A DNA stretch of 64,000 bases, from the NCBI GenBank assembly GCA_029379385.1, contig CM055607.1, positions 33,229,235 to 33,293,234 of the forward strand. Direction: 5' to 3'. Every line of letters begins with the position of its first letter. The first letter of the stretch is position 1. Source of the DNA: Quillaja saponaria. Its lineage: Eukaryota > Streptophyta > Magnoliopsida > Fabales > Quillajaceae. Under the pieces are notes generated by a model that saw nothing but the letters and a program-made list of their open reading frames with translations, had not been told where the DNA came from and did not search any database. The position numbers and the translations under genes are program-made. Of this stretch, positions 44,401 to 61,130 are shown in pieces.

Positions 44401-47400
44401 ATGATTTCCGTGGGAAGTAGGGATGGGAGAAAGGGGTTAGACTTGGGCTTTGGCGGTGGTGGTGGGGCAGAGATGGAGGAGACTGAGCTTGAAGAAGGGG
44501 AGGCTTGCTCATACCAAAATAATGAAGATTATGATGCGAGCATCGATCCAGATGTTGCTCTCTCTTACATTGTAAGGATTTCTATGTCATTTGCTTGTGG
44601 TCATTTACTTGAATTTTGGTTTCATATTCAAATTGCTAAATTCTTGGTCTTCACTTGTTTGGTTGTCTTGGATCCGAATTCAAGCTTTGAATTTTGGTTG
44701 CATTGCTGGTCTAATTTTTATACTGCTGTAGCTATGGGGGTGGTAACTTAGTGAAATTTTCTGGGTTTTATATATGTTTTGCATTAATCTCAGAAGGAAA
44801 ATCCATAATATGACCATCTTCTTGGTGGGTGGTGGAAATGCTTTTGTAATAGCTTGTTACTGTCATGAGTTTCTTTGCTGCAATAATATAGCTTCATTGC
44901 TAAGTTGGTTTTAGCTCTCTGTTCCTGCTACACTTTTTTTCCATGATGCTGAAGTTTTCAGATCAGGTCACAAAAATGTCTCACGCTAATTTCTGAGTTT
45001 AGGAGTCCCTGTGAAAATTGTATTATTGTATTTACCGTGTTAGTCTCTTGGAATTTGAAATTTGAAAACTAAGCTTTGACAGCGAGATAATTAGTTTATA
45101 TATTACTAAGGTGATAAGGTCATTAAGTGTAATTATTTAGGGAGCTGCTAACTGTACATAAACAATATACATCTGTTCACTTCTTCAACTATGTCTTTCT
45201 AGTTTTGGAAACTTTTAACTCTCGTTTGGTATAAAAATGAGTGATGCTAGAGATACAAAGAGTTTTACAAAATTTCTCACTAAATAATGTGTTAACTCGT
45301 CTGGCACACTAAATGCACCGGTGGTAGGTAAGTGTGACCTTTCCTTTCTTTTGACGTTATGAACTGTTTCATTTTCTTAGGACGAGAAACTTCAAGACGT
45401 CTTGGGACATTTTCAAAAAGATTTTGAAGGTGGGGTTTCTGCAGAAAATCTGGGTAAGTTGAAACTCAGCAGAACCTCAATTCTTCTGAAGTTAGCCAGA
45501 AATTTTATTTATTTTTTCTTTGAAATTGATGTTCGGGTTTTAACTTATTGCAACAGGGGCAAAATTTGGTGGGTATGGTTCCTTTTTACCCACCTATCAG
45601 CGCTCTCCTGCTTGGCCTCATCCAAAGACTCCACCAAAAGTTCATAATTACAATATACCAAGATCTCCTCACAATCTACTGGTTGAGGTAAGATCTCTTT
45701 TATCAGTATGGGCAGGTTGTTTTTTATTTTTTCCTCAAAATAATTATTCTGATAAAATTTGACCACCTATGATTTGCAAGTTTGGGTTTACATCAGCATT
45801 TTGATATTATTTCACAGGGTGGCCGTAGTAATAGTCAAGTTTCTTCAACTGCACCCCGGTCAGTGAGACTTGGATCAAGTTCTACTAGTACTGCTTGGCT
45901 GCCTGCGGCTAAGGCGCCATCCATGAATGATTCAATCAACCAAGAAGTTTGTGAGCCAGCTATCCATACGGAGGCATTCATTTCTAAGTATGAATCTGTG
46001 AACAAGAAACCTACTGACATGTTTGGCCAGAAACCACTGAAAGTTCGAATCAAAATGGGTACTGATAACTTGTCAACAAGAAAAAATGCTGCAATTTACA
46101 GTGGTCTTGGTCTTGATGTCTCACCATCATCGTCATTGGATTACAGCCCCTCAGAAAGTGATGGGATTTCTCGTGAGCCTCAAGATGCTCCACTTGAGTC
46201 CCCCACCAGTATCCTTCAGGTGAATTATCTCCCTGCTATTTTGCTTATCTATTTTCTTTGTTCCTAGTTAGCGCGAAAGATCAGAAGGTGTTTTTATGGT
46301 GTATTGAACAGATTATGACATCCTTCCCTGTGCTGTTATCACCCCTGCCTGATGATGTAATTCACTTAACTGAAAAGGAAATGCATGAGCAAGATAGTAT
46401 TTTTGTAGCTGTTCCTCGGGACGACATGGAAAGTTCTGGTATGTTAGTCCATGGATCTAATTTTGCGAAGGGTGAGAGGAAAGTGTCAGGAGGAAAGAAA
46501 AGATCATTGGAGAGGAACTATTTAAAAGTTAGGGGAGGCAATAATAAAGATGTCCTGAATGAAATTAGAGATAAATCAAAGAAGGGGCCTAATGTTGATG
46601 CATTGACTTGCGAGGAGCTTGTTTCAGAAACCTTGAAGCTTCCAATTTTATCCAATTCATACTCTGCTATTAATAACTCAACAAAGGGCATTGGTAGGCC
46701 ATGTGATATATTAAGCAAAACCAAGAATGGTGTGGTGAGGGAGAAAGCCTTCTCAGATGAGGCACAAAAGACACAAGTGGAACCTACATCTATGGAAGAG
46801 GATAGTTTTCTTGAGAAAGCAAAAAGTGCCACAGGTGGAAAGGCCCAAGATAAAGACGCCAGTTTTCTTGATGACTCAGTTTGTATAGTGAAAGACAATC
46901 AGCGTGATGGAGAAAAAAATTTTGAGTCTGTTATGGCTGAATCCAATGTTGTGAAGGGAAGGAGAGCTCCAAATGCTGAAGTCAATAAGCCTCCCAGGAA
47001 GAGTTATCAAGGTATTTCCTGTGAACAAGACAGTACGATATTACCTGCTGTCAAGGAGCATTCATTTCCTGGTGAAAAAAAGAAGTACAAGGAAAGTCAC
47101 ATTCATGGTGCTGTAGTTGTGGAGGGGCAAAAAGAAAGCTTGAAGCTTGGCAGTTCTTTTGTGTCAAAAATAAAGAAGAACTGTGATGTGGATAGCTATA
47201 CATCTAACATTGACACTGATCCCTTAAAAGAACAAAAGGATCATGGGAAGGCCAGAGATAGATACAGAGATTTCTTTGGGGAATTAGTAAATGAGGAGGA
47301 CAGGATGGAATCATCAGAAATGCCTCATGAAGATAGTGTGAAGGACTCTGAGGTGGTTGAGAAGAGCACGCCTCCTATGAATGGTGAATTAAGGGAGAGA

Positions 47401-50400
47401 TCAAGTGATAAGAAGCTTGATAAACCATCAACCTCCCACCTGCATCCTAAAACATTGACAAATGGAGCCTGGTGCACTGGAAATGGGTCTGTTGATGATG
47501 TTGGTACTGGAAAAGGGGTTCCTATAACGGTGGCTCCTGTCGTGGTAGAAGATCAATGGGTACTATGTGACAAGTGTGAGAAATGGCGTCTTCTTCCTGT
47601 TGGTACAAATACTGACGACCTACCTGAGAAGTGGTTGTGTAGCATGCTTAATTGGCTGTAAGTTCTAATTCAGTGGCATTTTGTTATTATATGTTTTTAA
47701 CAATACATAACAGATTATCTTCAAACTTGAAATATCTAAAACATACCTACGGTCATGATGGATAATTTGATATGAGCACATTACAGGTTCTGGTTTAAAT
47801 GTCTATTGCATAAATGGTATAATGTTCTAGACTTCCACTCTCTCTCTCTAAAGCTTGGTTTATTTATAAATTTTCAGGCCCAAAATGAATCGTTGTAGTG
47901 TTAGTCAATATGAAACAACAACAGCTCTTATTGCACAATACCAAGCTCCTGCTCCTGCTCCTGCTCCTGAAAGTCAAACTAATCTGCAAAATATCACTGG
48001 AAATGTTCTAGTGGAAGGAACCTTATCAATTGTCCAGCATCCTGACCAATACCACCAAAATTATAGTTTGCATGCAATGGATGGTGGAAAGAAAAAACTG
48101 GGTAAGGAAGTTCCAAATCCAACAAATAAAGATGGCTCATTGCAGTTGTCGAATTTGTTAAAGAAAAACTTGCAGTCGTCACTAAAAAGTAGAAGCTTTA
48201 ATGATGTGAATGAATCCCCTCTTCTGAGTGAGCCTGATGTTCAGCAGCTGAGAAAGTCAAGCGATTTAGCTGGGGAGAAACATAAAAATAAGCAGAAAGT
48301 ACTTGACAACCACTCTGATAGAGGTATTTAATTTTAAGCTGATACCTTTTGTGTTTTATGAACTGTCCTACTTCGTATTATCTAATTTCCTGATATTTGT
48401 TCTTCCTGTTGAACCACTTCCTCTAAGAATATCCAATTTATTTCATTGAAAAACATGTCCACAGGTGATGCCAAGAATTTGAAGGTGAAAAACAGAAGGG
48501 ACCCTGATCAAGTTTGTTCTGAAGCCGCCAAGAAAATAATGACTGAAGAGATGCAATTTACTGATGGAGATTTTCTACATGACCAGGATGGCGCTTCCAG
48601 GAACGTGAGTCATAGCTCAGGTAGAAGTTTTCCAAGTACTTCAGCTGGCAAGGATTGGCCCAAGCACAAACACCACTCTTCTGATAAGGACTCAGTGTAT
48701 GATGCCAATGACATGCTACAAGTCTCTGTTAAAAACCTAAAAGATAATGATCAGGGTTCAGTTGATGAATTCCTGGATAAGGGGAAAACTGATGCTAGAG
48801 ATAGTGGGAAAAAGAGGATGTTTAAGGAATATCAGGATTCCCAAACTAATTTGGGGTCCCACCACAGCACAGGTCATCTGCATGAGAGCAGAGATTTGGT
48901 CAAAGAAGAATTCAGTGAAAATGACTGCAGGAAGGAAAAAAAGGCAAGAATATCCAAGTCTGACGGTAAAGAATCCAGTACAAGTAAAGGCAGTGGTAGG
49001 ACAGGACAAAAAAAGTAGCCATAAGAAGAACCAGAAACTTGGGCAAGATTTAGGGAGCAGTCTGTCTCAGAGGAGTTTGGATGGTACTGACTGTTTGAAA
49101 AGGGACTTGGGAACTGTACATGCTTCTGTGGCTGCTACTTCCAGTTCTTCTAAGGTTTCTGGATCGCATAGAACCAAAGCTAGCTTGCATGAGGTGAAAG
49201 GCTCACCAGTAGAGTCTGTTTCTTCATCACCTATGAGAATTTCAAAGCCAGATAAGTTTACATTATCAAATAAGGAGCTCATAGGGAAAGATGACTCTCA
49301 TGATACAAGAAGATACTCAGATGATGGTGGTAGTGATCGATCTGGGACAGCTAAGAAGGACAAAAGTTTCTCCATGGCTCATCACAGGTCCCGTGAGTCT
49401 TCCATGTATGATTTTCAAGACAGGGAAAATGGTTATGTATCGGATACTAAACCAAAAGGACAATTCCTGCCTTCTCCTGATAACACAACCATCCGCTTGG
49501 CAGATGGTTTTGTAGATAATGTAGGCCAAAATACTACATGCCACAGTAGACCACAGATTTTGGATCAATGTCGAAGTGAAGAAAGACCAGATGACAGCAA
49601 GTATTGTGCTAATGGGTCTCATCCAAGGAAGTCTGCAAAAGGATCCTCATCACGATCAAAGGACAGAGATCGAAGTTTTAAATCTGAATATAAGATGAAG
49701 AATTCTAGTTCTCTTAATCAACTGCAAGATCGATCTCTGTCCTATGAGGAAAAACATCGGGATGGTAAATTCAAGTTGCAGGAGAATTTCAAGGTCGAGT
49801 CTGATGGAACTGAGAGCAAAAATGTTGGTAAGAGGAAAGATTCTGCATTGAAGTTGTCAAATGAGAGTATTAAAAGAGAGAATCGGTTAAGTAGTGGAGA
49901 CCCTTACTCTCAAGAGGCAACTATGGTTGCCAACGGAAAACAGGACTCAAAGTCTGCACCAAGTCAGAATTTGTTGCTGGACTGTGATGGTGAAAGATCT
50001 GCAAAGAGAGTTCTTTTCGAAAGAACTGACCAAGGGGAACAAGTGTATGATAGAGAGAAGTCTCTGCCTTTACCACCTGCAGGGGCAGCTCAAAGTGATG
50101 CATTGGGCCATTGCCCACGACCAGCTTCTGGTTCCCATAAAGGAAATGGTGATATGGCAGGTAATGCTTCTAAAGTTGATGATACATCCAAGCTGCAAAA
50201 GAGGCAAATCCGCAATGCTGATCATCAAAATGGAACTCAGCATGTCATTTCAAGACATCCCACACCTAATGGGCATAGGACCAAAGATCTTGATGCCCCT
50301 AGTCCAGCTAGAAGGGATTCTTCCTGCCACGCTGCTAGCAATGCTGTGAAAGAAGCTACAGATCTAAAGCATCTAGCTGATCGTCTTAAGGTTTTCTATT

Positions 50401-52596
50401 TATATCTCTTCTTGAGTTGATTTTTTTCTCTTACGTTGGCTCTATTTTAGAATTTTTGAGTCTACTGTGCAGAATTCAGGATCCACTACTGAGAGTACTG
50501 GGCTTTACTTTGAGGCTGTCCTCAAGTTTCTTCATGGAGCCTCTTTATATGAAGCTAGCAACAATGACAATGGTCAATCAAAGAAAATGTATAGTAGCAC
50601 TGCAAAATTATGCGAGTAAGTCAAATATTGTTTTCTTGATTATGCAATAACTTCTTTCAGAAATTACAACAACCTCCCTTGTTTTAAATTTTTGTATGAA
50701 TCTTTCCTCCTTTAATTGTAGTTTCTTCAGAGTATTAAGGTTGACCGGCACAAATTTATGAAATGCACATCCTAATGTTTGCGTACTAGCCTTTCCAATA
50801 ATGTATCAAGAAGTTGAATTGAATTCACGATGAATGCTCAGCATTGTTCTTCTGAGTCCTTACATGACCTCCTTTAAGTTATAATAATAAAAATGAGGAA
50901 AACAATGAAAAAAAGGGGAAAAAAACCGGTCTGCCAAGTGCCAACATTTAAATTTAGAATGAAAGGAAGGGGTTGTGACATGTAAGTTGTACTATAACTC
51001 TTGATAATGTCAGTGCAAGTTTTCTGAATTAGTTTTTGCATTTCATTATTCCAATAATTAAGTTTTAGAGGTCTGGGCAGCAATCTTGCCTCGAACAATA
51101 GCAAGGTGAGGTGTATTCCTTTGATTCCCTTCGTGTCGTGTTGCATCTTAGCTTGTAATGCTGACAGCTTTCTGTTGAGTTTGGACTTAATTTACATGTA
51201 TATTGGTTCTTGACTTTGAAAATCAGGAGTTATGCTGTGCATCAATGTCCTTAAGTTTTATTGTCTTAACCTCCTAGTCACAAAGGAAAAAGGGAAATAG
51301 AAACAAAAAAGTGTCTGCCTAAATTAACTTTTCTTCTCTCTTTGCAATCATGATAGTATATCTCAGCCTCTGATATAGCAGCATGTGTGTCTTCTTTACT
51401 TTCTCTTTTTTTGGCCAAGCTGTCTGTTTGACTGTCTTATGTTGATATCCTTTTTCTGTTGCCCCTTGTTTGTGGATGATATGATGCCATATATTTACGC
51501 TTTTTCATGGTTAATATTTGAAGTTTTCTGTCTCCTATCCGTCAATAATGTTTCCAATTTAATAGGTTTTGTGCTCACGAATATGAGAGATTAAAAAACA
51601 TGGCTGCAGCTGCTCTAGCCTACAAATGCTTGGAGGTGATTTTTATGAAGGTAATTTATTCCTCGCATACCAGTGCAAGCAGAGATAGGCTTGAGTTGCA
51701 GACAGCTCTGCAAATGATTCCTCCTGGTAATGAATTTTATGATCTAGAAAAAGATCTGACATTCTGAGAATGTGCTGGAGTAGAGAAAGAAAAATACAAG
51801 ATCAGACATTGTCGTCTGATGTCCTTGTTACATCTTTGTCAGGTGAATCTCCTTCATCATCAGCCTCTGATGTTGATAATGTTAACAACACTGCAACAGC
51901 AGACAGGGTTGGTTTACCAAAGGGATTAAGTTCTCCTCATGTTGCTGGAACACACATTGCTGCACGAAACCGTCCCAACTTTATGCGGTTGCTCAATTTT
52001 GTAAGTGTCTTTCATAATAGTACATCCTCCTCTCAAACCAAACCAACCCCCCCAAAAAAAAAAAAAAAAAAAAAAGTGGCAAAATGATGCTAACAGCATT
52101 GTTCATACACCTTTGGTTGTGAAGAATAGTCATTATTCAGAAGACACAATACATATTTTCCTTTTAGAAATGCCCTGAAGCAAAAGCATCATGTTGTGTT
52201 TGCTAATTGCCATGTATTATGAAATGGCTTAACAGATGGGTGCAAAACCCTTTCTTTTCATGCACATAAGCGTACTATATTGTAACCCTGCCCAAAAGTC
52301 AAGGTTGTGTGTCTGATGGCTTCCCATGCAATTTTGTTACTTCTTGCTATGTTTTTATATGGATTGCAAAACATTTACTTAATCTGATGTAACAATTGCA
52401 GGCTCAGGATGTAAGTTTTTCCATGGAAGCCTCAAGAAAATCACGGATTGCTTTTGCAGCTGCTAGTGCAAGCTTAGATGTGACCAAGCATGCTGAGGGT
52501 ATCTCTTCAATCAAAAGAGCACTTGATCTTAACTTCCAAGATGTGCAGGGGTTACTACGTTTGGTACGGCTTGCGATGGAGGCTATTAACCGTTAA
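44401..52596 (+). CDS. CW-type zinc finger protein, frameshifted in exon 7
   Basis: Large plant nuclear protein of the CWZF3/5/7 type; CW domains read methylated histone H3 Lys4. Exons are 44401-44571, 45381-45453, 45557-45687, 45818-46219, 46312-47657, 47878-48323, 48465-50390, 50473-50615, 51566-51726, 51843-52000 and 52402-52596. The N-terminus shows MISVGSRDGRK, an acidic ELEEGEAC and IDPDVALSYI. The FQKDFEGGVSAENLG and GGYGSFLPTYQRSP blocks follow. The CW domain spans about residues 672-716, with WVLCDKCEKWR, then WLCSMLNW and NRC; four Cys and two Trp are in place, and the last Cys is in exon 6. The middle is long, polar and Ser/Lys-rich. The C-terminal LLNF...RKSRIAFAAA and GLLRLVRLAMEAI helices are well kept. 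The sum is 5152 nt, one too many: the A7 run at 49008-49014 shifts frame and gives a stop at 49016. One base fewer gives 1716 residues; as written, about 1040. Confidence 0.9.
52054..52075. repeat. Poly(A) tract
   Basis: A run of about 22 A in intron 10 of the CW gene. Confidence 0.85.
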
Positions 52597-55500
52597 GAGT
52601 GCAAGCTAGTCAATAGATGATTTTTACCTGGGATGGAATTCTATCTCTTCATGTATCCTAATGTACAGGCATGAATAGAAGCTGACCTGGATACTCTGCT
52701 GCAATGAAAGTCAATTTGAGTTAATTCTTCTGCCAGCTTGTGAAGTTAGAGCAATACTTGGTGAAATGCCATTTTTATATACTTTTAATGAGAATTCAAC
52801 AGCTTCTGATATGAAAAAGGATAAACTTTCTTGCCATCACACTGAAATTGGTCTTGAGGAAATGAATCTCTTAAAGAATCAAAGCTTCCACAAAATATTG
52901 TTTGAGCTCCTTCTGGTAGGTGGATTAGTTCCATCAGCATTCTGGTTAAAGATGTAGTAGATAAATTGGATGGAAAACCAATTTGATGGATATAGGCTGT
53001 ATAAAGTTTGATGAGTAACTGGCCCAACTGTTGGTGTTATCTCAGCTAGAGGAATCTTCTGATTCTCCTGTAAATTTGTAATTTACTAACTATTTTGGAG
53101 GGAAAAGAAAGGAAGCTGCCATGCTGTGCAATAATTCTGTTTTCTTCCTTGTACCTGTGGAGACTGCATCTTTCTTGGTTCGAGCACTGTCTAGAGGGCA
53201 AACTAGTGTTGGACTAAAGTAAGCATTCTCATATGTATATATATCTATATAGCCTTTCTGATTGGTCAATTTCTTCTGATTTTAATAATTTATTTTCTGT
53301 GCAGGTTGTCTTCTACAATTTCTTTGATATTGGGTGGGAATTGGGAGACTTTTCGTTTTGTTGCAAGAAAAATGTGTAGCTGGAAACTTAGATAGTTGTA
53401 CATGTTGCTACCAGTATTGTGGTACTAACAAGGTATAGAGTAGTCTTTAAATATTGCCAAAGGTTGACTGTGGACAACTAAATATTAGGGCATATCAAAT
53501 ATTTTTTTGGACGTGAGAAGCAAGTACACACAAGTAACAGCAGCAGGGGTTTGGTTTTGGAAAGAATGCTATACCACCAGCTAACTGTTGTGGAAACACC
53601 AGTACCTCTGGTGGCTGAACCATGAATTGAGTTCAGGGGAACCAAGATGTTTGTATGTCATCAGTCAAACAGAATGAACAAGCTGGCTGCTCGATAGGCC
53701 AACCATGATTGAGTGCGATGTTGAAAATTAACTTTTGCATGGCATCATTTGTAACTTTTGTAAATTACAACATATTTGATGAGAAAAGTAAATGATTCTT
53801 GTTCTTTTGCTAAAAAGTTCTAATTATATTAAATGCATGCGAGTTGATTATTTTTTTTTGCAAGTAAAACAAGAAAATCTAGTGCAAATTTAATTTTTGA
53901 TATAATATTGAAAAAAAAAGTCACAGAAGTTGTTTCTTGCACAAGTTAGTGAGGAGTATATATTAATGAAAAACAGAGTAGCCTGCATACATGTATAATT
54001 GTTTCCATGGTCACTTTATATGTTTATTTGATGTTAATAAATAGATTAAAAATTAATATAAATGTTATACGCATAAATAAATTAAATTAACAGTAAAAAG
54101 TCATTTCATAAAATAATGTTCAACATATATAGGAATCTGTTTATCACATTCATACGTGACACTTGCATGCATTTGATGCAGAGTACTTTTGTTGGCATGG
54201 TCACTTTTTCTTAGGCTCTTTTATCATCACATGGCCATGTTTGGTTGTTTGGTTGTTTGGTTAAGTTGTGTATAAAAATATTACATATAAAAATATTTTT
54301 CAAGTATAATTGTTTAAAAATACAATATAAAAAGTTAAAAAAGTGTTTGAATCAATTAACGTAAAAATGTTGATAGATAAAAAAAATTGGTTATTTTTTT
54401 TAAATGAATATTGAATATTAAAATTACTAAAGAGATCAGTTTGACAAATATTATAGTTATATTTGTCAAAATATAATAATTACTATAATTTATTTGAGTT
54501 TTTCTCTGGTTTCTATTTAAAAAAACTTCTTTTTCTAACTTCACTTGTAAGACTCTAAAAGTCTAAAAATAATTTTCTGTAAAACTTAAAAAATAAAACA
54601 TCTATTATCAAACAGTTTTACTTTGTAAAAAAATTTAAATTCAAAAGTTGTTTTGAAAGATATTTGAAAAACATTCTTTTTCGAGCTTCACTTGTAGAAC
54701 TCTAAAAGCCTAAAAATGATTTTTCGTAAAACATAAAAAATAAAATCACAATTACCAAACAACTTTTAGGTCAGCTTTGTAAAAAATTTAAACTCAAAAG
54801 CTATTTGAAAATTTTTCTTTTTCTAGCTTCGCTTGTAAGACTCTCAAAGTCTGAAAATATTTTTTCGAAAAAGAAAATCTCCATTACCAAATCATTTTTT
54901 CGTCAGCTTTGTAGAAAAGTTTAAACCCAAAAACTACTTTAAAAGCTAAACCAAATTGAGACAGTAACTTAGATGAAACCTGATGTCAAAAACTTATCAT
55001 AGACTAATCTAAATCATTGAAGACAATACAATTGCTTCAACGTCAAATTAAGATGCCCAATAGATTTTAGTGAAATTTTTTTAGCTTTAAGCTGATGTTT
55101 GATGGCATAATCGGGTTAGCAAAACATGGTTGAATAAGAGTCTCCTTGACATAGATATTGAAACACTTCTTCTTAATGGGCAGTGAGTCTTAATAATATT
55201 GGAAATTTCATATCAGTAACAGCTTTAGTTTTATTTCAGACCATGCATAGCAGCAGCATGTTCGCGTGCATTAGCATAATGAAGTTGAAACCAAAAGGAA
55301 AACAAAATCATAAATTATTTGCTTTATGACGACAATGTACATTTTGAAAATGTTCAGACAGAAATTGTTTTGTACATATGGCATATATAAGTTTTGTTGA
55401 AATGCAGACAGATTTTGACAGGTCCACGTATCTCAATACCAAATAGAGTGAGAGACCAGGATCTGATTTCTATCCTGTTTTTTTTAAGAAAAAGGAAGCA

Positions 55501-55781
55501 GAACAAACATTCAACTCCAACATGGACTTCCCCCATATAATTTCTCAAGAATGAAGATAAATGTAGATTTGATCCAAAATAAAGGAACTTGCTGAGTCAA
55601 TTGTGCAAGAAAAATAATTCTTGCTCCTGGTGTCAAGTTCCTAAAATCAACGAACATGTACTTCAACTAGACAAGTATTTACATCAATTTGTAACCTGAA
55701 GTGTCTTAAACTCTACTTCAATTTTCAACTCATCATCCCAATCCATATGCAGGCTTCAACACTATACAAGAGCAGCTATAA
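52597..55781. other. Spacer between the CW gene and CUL1 (convergent 3' ends)
   Basis: The first 1.1 kb is probably the CW gene 3' region. A possible 3'-UTR intron runs from a donor near 53219 (AAA|GTAAGC) to an acceptor near 53305. The rest is AT-rich, with three tandem copies of a roughly 145-bp unit at 54526-54955. The open frame 52766-52957 has no family resemblance. Confidence 0.5.
54526..54955. repeat. Three diverged tandem copies of a roughly 145-bp unit
   Basis: Units at about 54526-54672, 54673-54813 and 54814-54955. Each begins CTTTTTC.A.CTTC.CTTGTA, then ACTCTAAAAG-like, ATTTTTCGTAAAAC-like, ATTACCAAA, TTTGTA.AAAA.TTTAAA and an AAAAGCT-like block. Confidence 0.8.
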
Positions 55782-60459
<4,678 letters not shown>

Positions 60460-61130
60460 TTATGGTAAAGTACCAGCTATCTTCAGAATATAATCTATTA
60501 AGTATTAACAAATGGGAAAAATATATATCAAAATCCGGCACATAACAAAATAACAATAGTAATGACTACAAACTACTTACATTAAATTCAGAAAAAACAA
60601 AATAACAAATGACCGATCAAAACCTTGAACTATACGGAATTTCCGAACTACAAGGTACAGCTACAAAACCCAGAATCGCGAATAATATATATATATATAT
60701 ATCCCAAAATCGAAACCCTAGCAACGGCATACCATGTATAGAAATTCAAGAAAATTAACATATTATATACGTCAAAGTCATACAACCCCTTCACACTACC
60801 CGTATCAAAGGTTGAAAAATTATATCTACAATAGTTTATGAAAGTTTTATTCTGATAATGATAATAAACAGAACATAAACCCTAGACTTGATTCCTAAAA
60901 CCTATCTATCAATCCAACAAACCAGCAGGACCAAAAAAAAAAAAAAAAAAACTTACACTAACCCTAGCAAGGAAGAAGAAGCTATTGAATCGATGCGATC
61001 TGGCTACAGCGTCGTTGTGATTTGATAGAGTTCGGAAAGATGAGGGGAAATTTTTGTGAATGGAGGAGAGAGAGAGAGATTCTGAATTCTGATTAATTGT
61101 TGTTGTTGTTGTTTTTAATCTATATATAAA
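60460..61130 (-). promoter_or_regulatory. CUL1 5' leader and proximal promoter
   Basis: Read on minus, a TATA-like TTTATATATA lies at 61130-61121, followed downstream by a GA/CT tract (about 61068-61080) and a TTAGTGTAAGT donor near 60956. An intron in the leader would end shortly before the ATG at 60459. The order is plausible for a core promoter, but no transcript evidence is at hand. Confidence 0.45.
60684..60702. repeat. (TA)n microsatellite
   Basis: An alternating TA run in the proposed CUL1 leader intron. Confidence 0.8.

Noticed and set aside
46518..46898. 126-codon minus-strand frame
   Set aside because: Antisense shadow of CW gene exon 5.
48747..49010. N-terminal part of the long frame starting at 48747
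   Set aside because: The first 85 or so codons are the wrong frame of exon 7; only the part after the A7 run matches family sequence.
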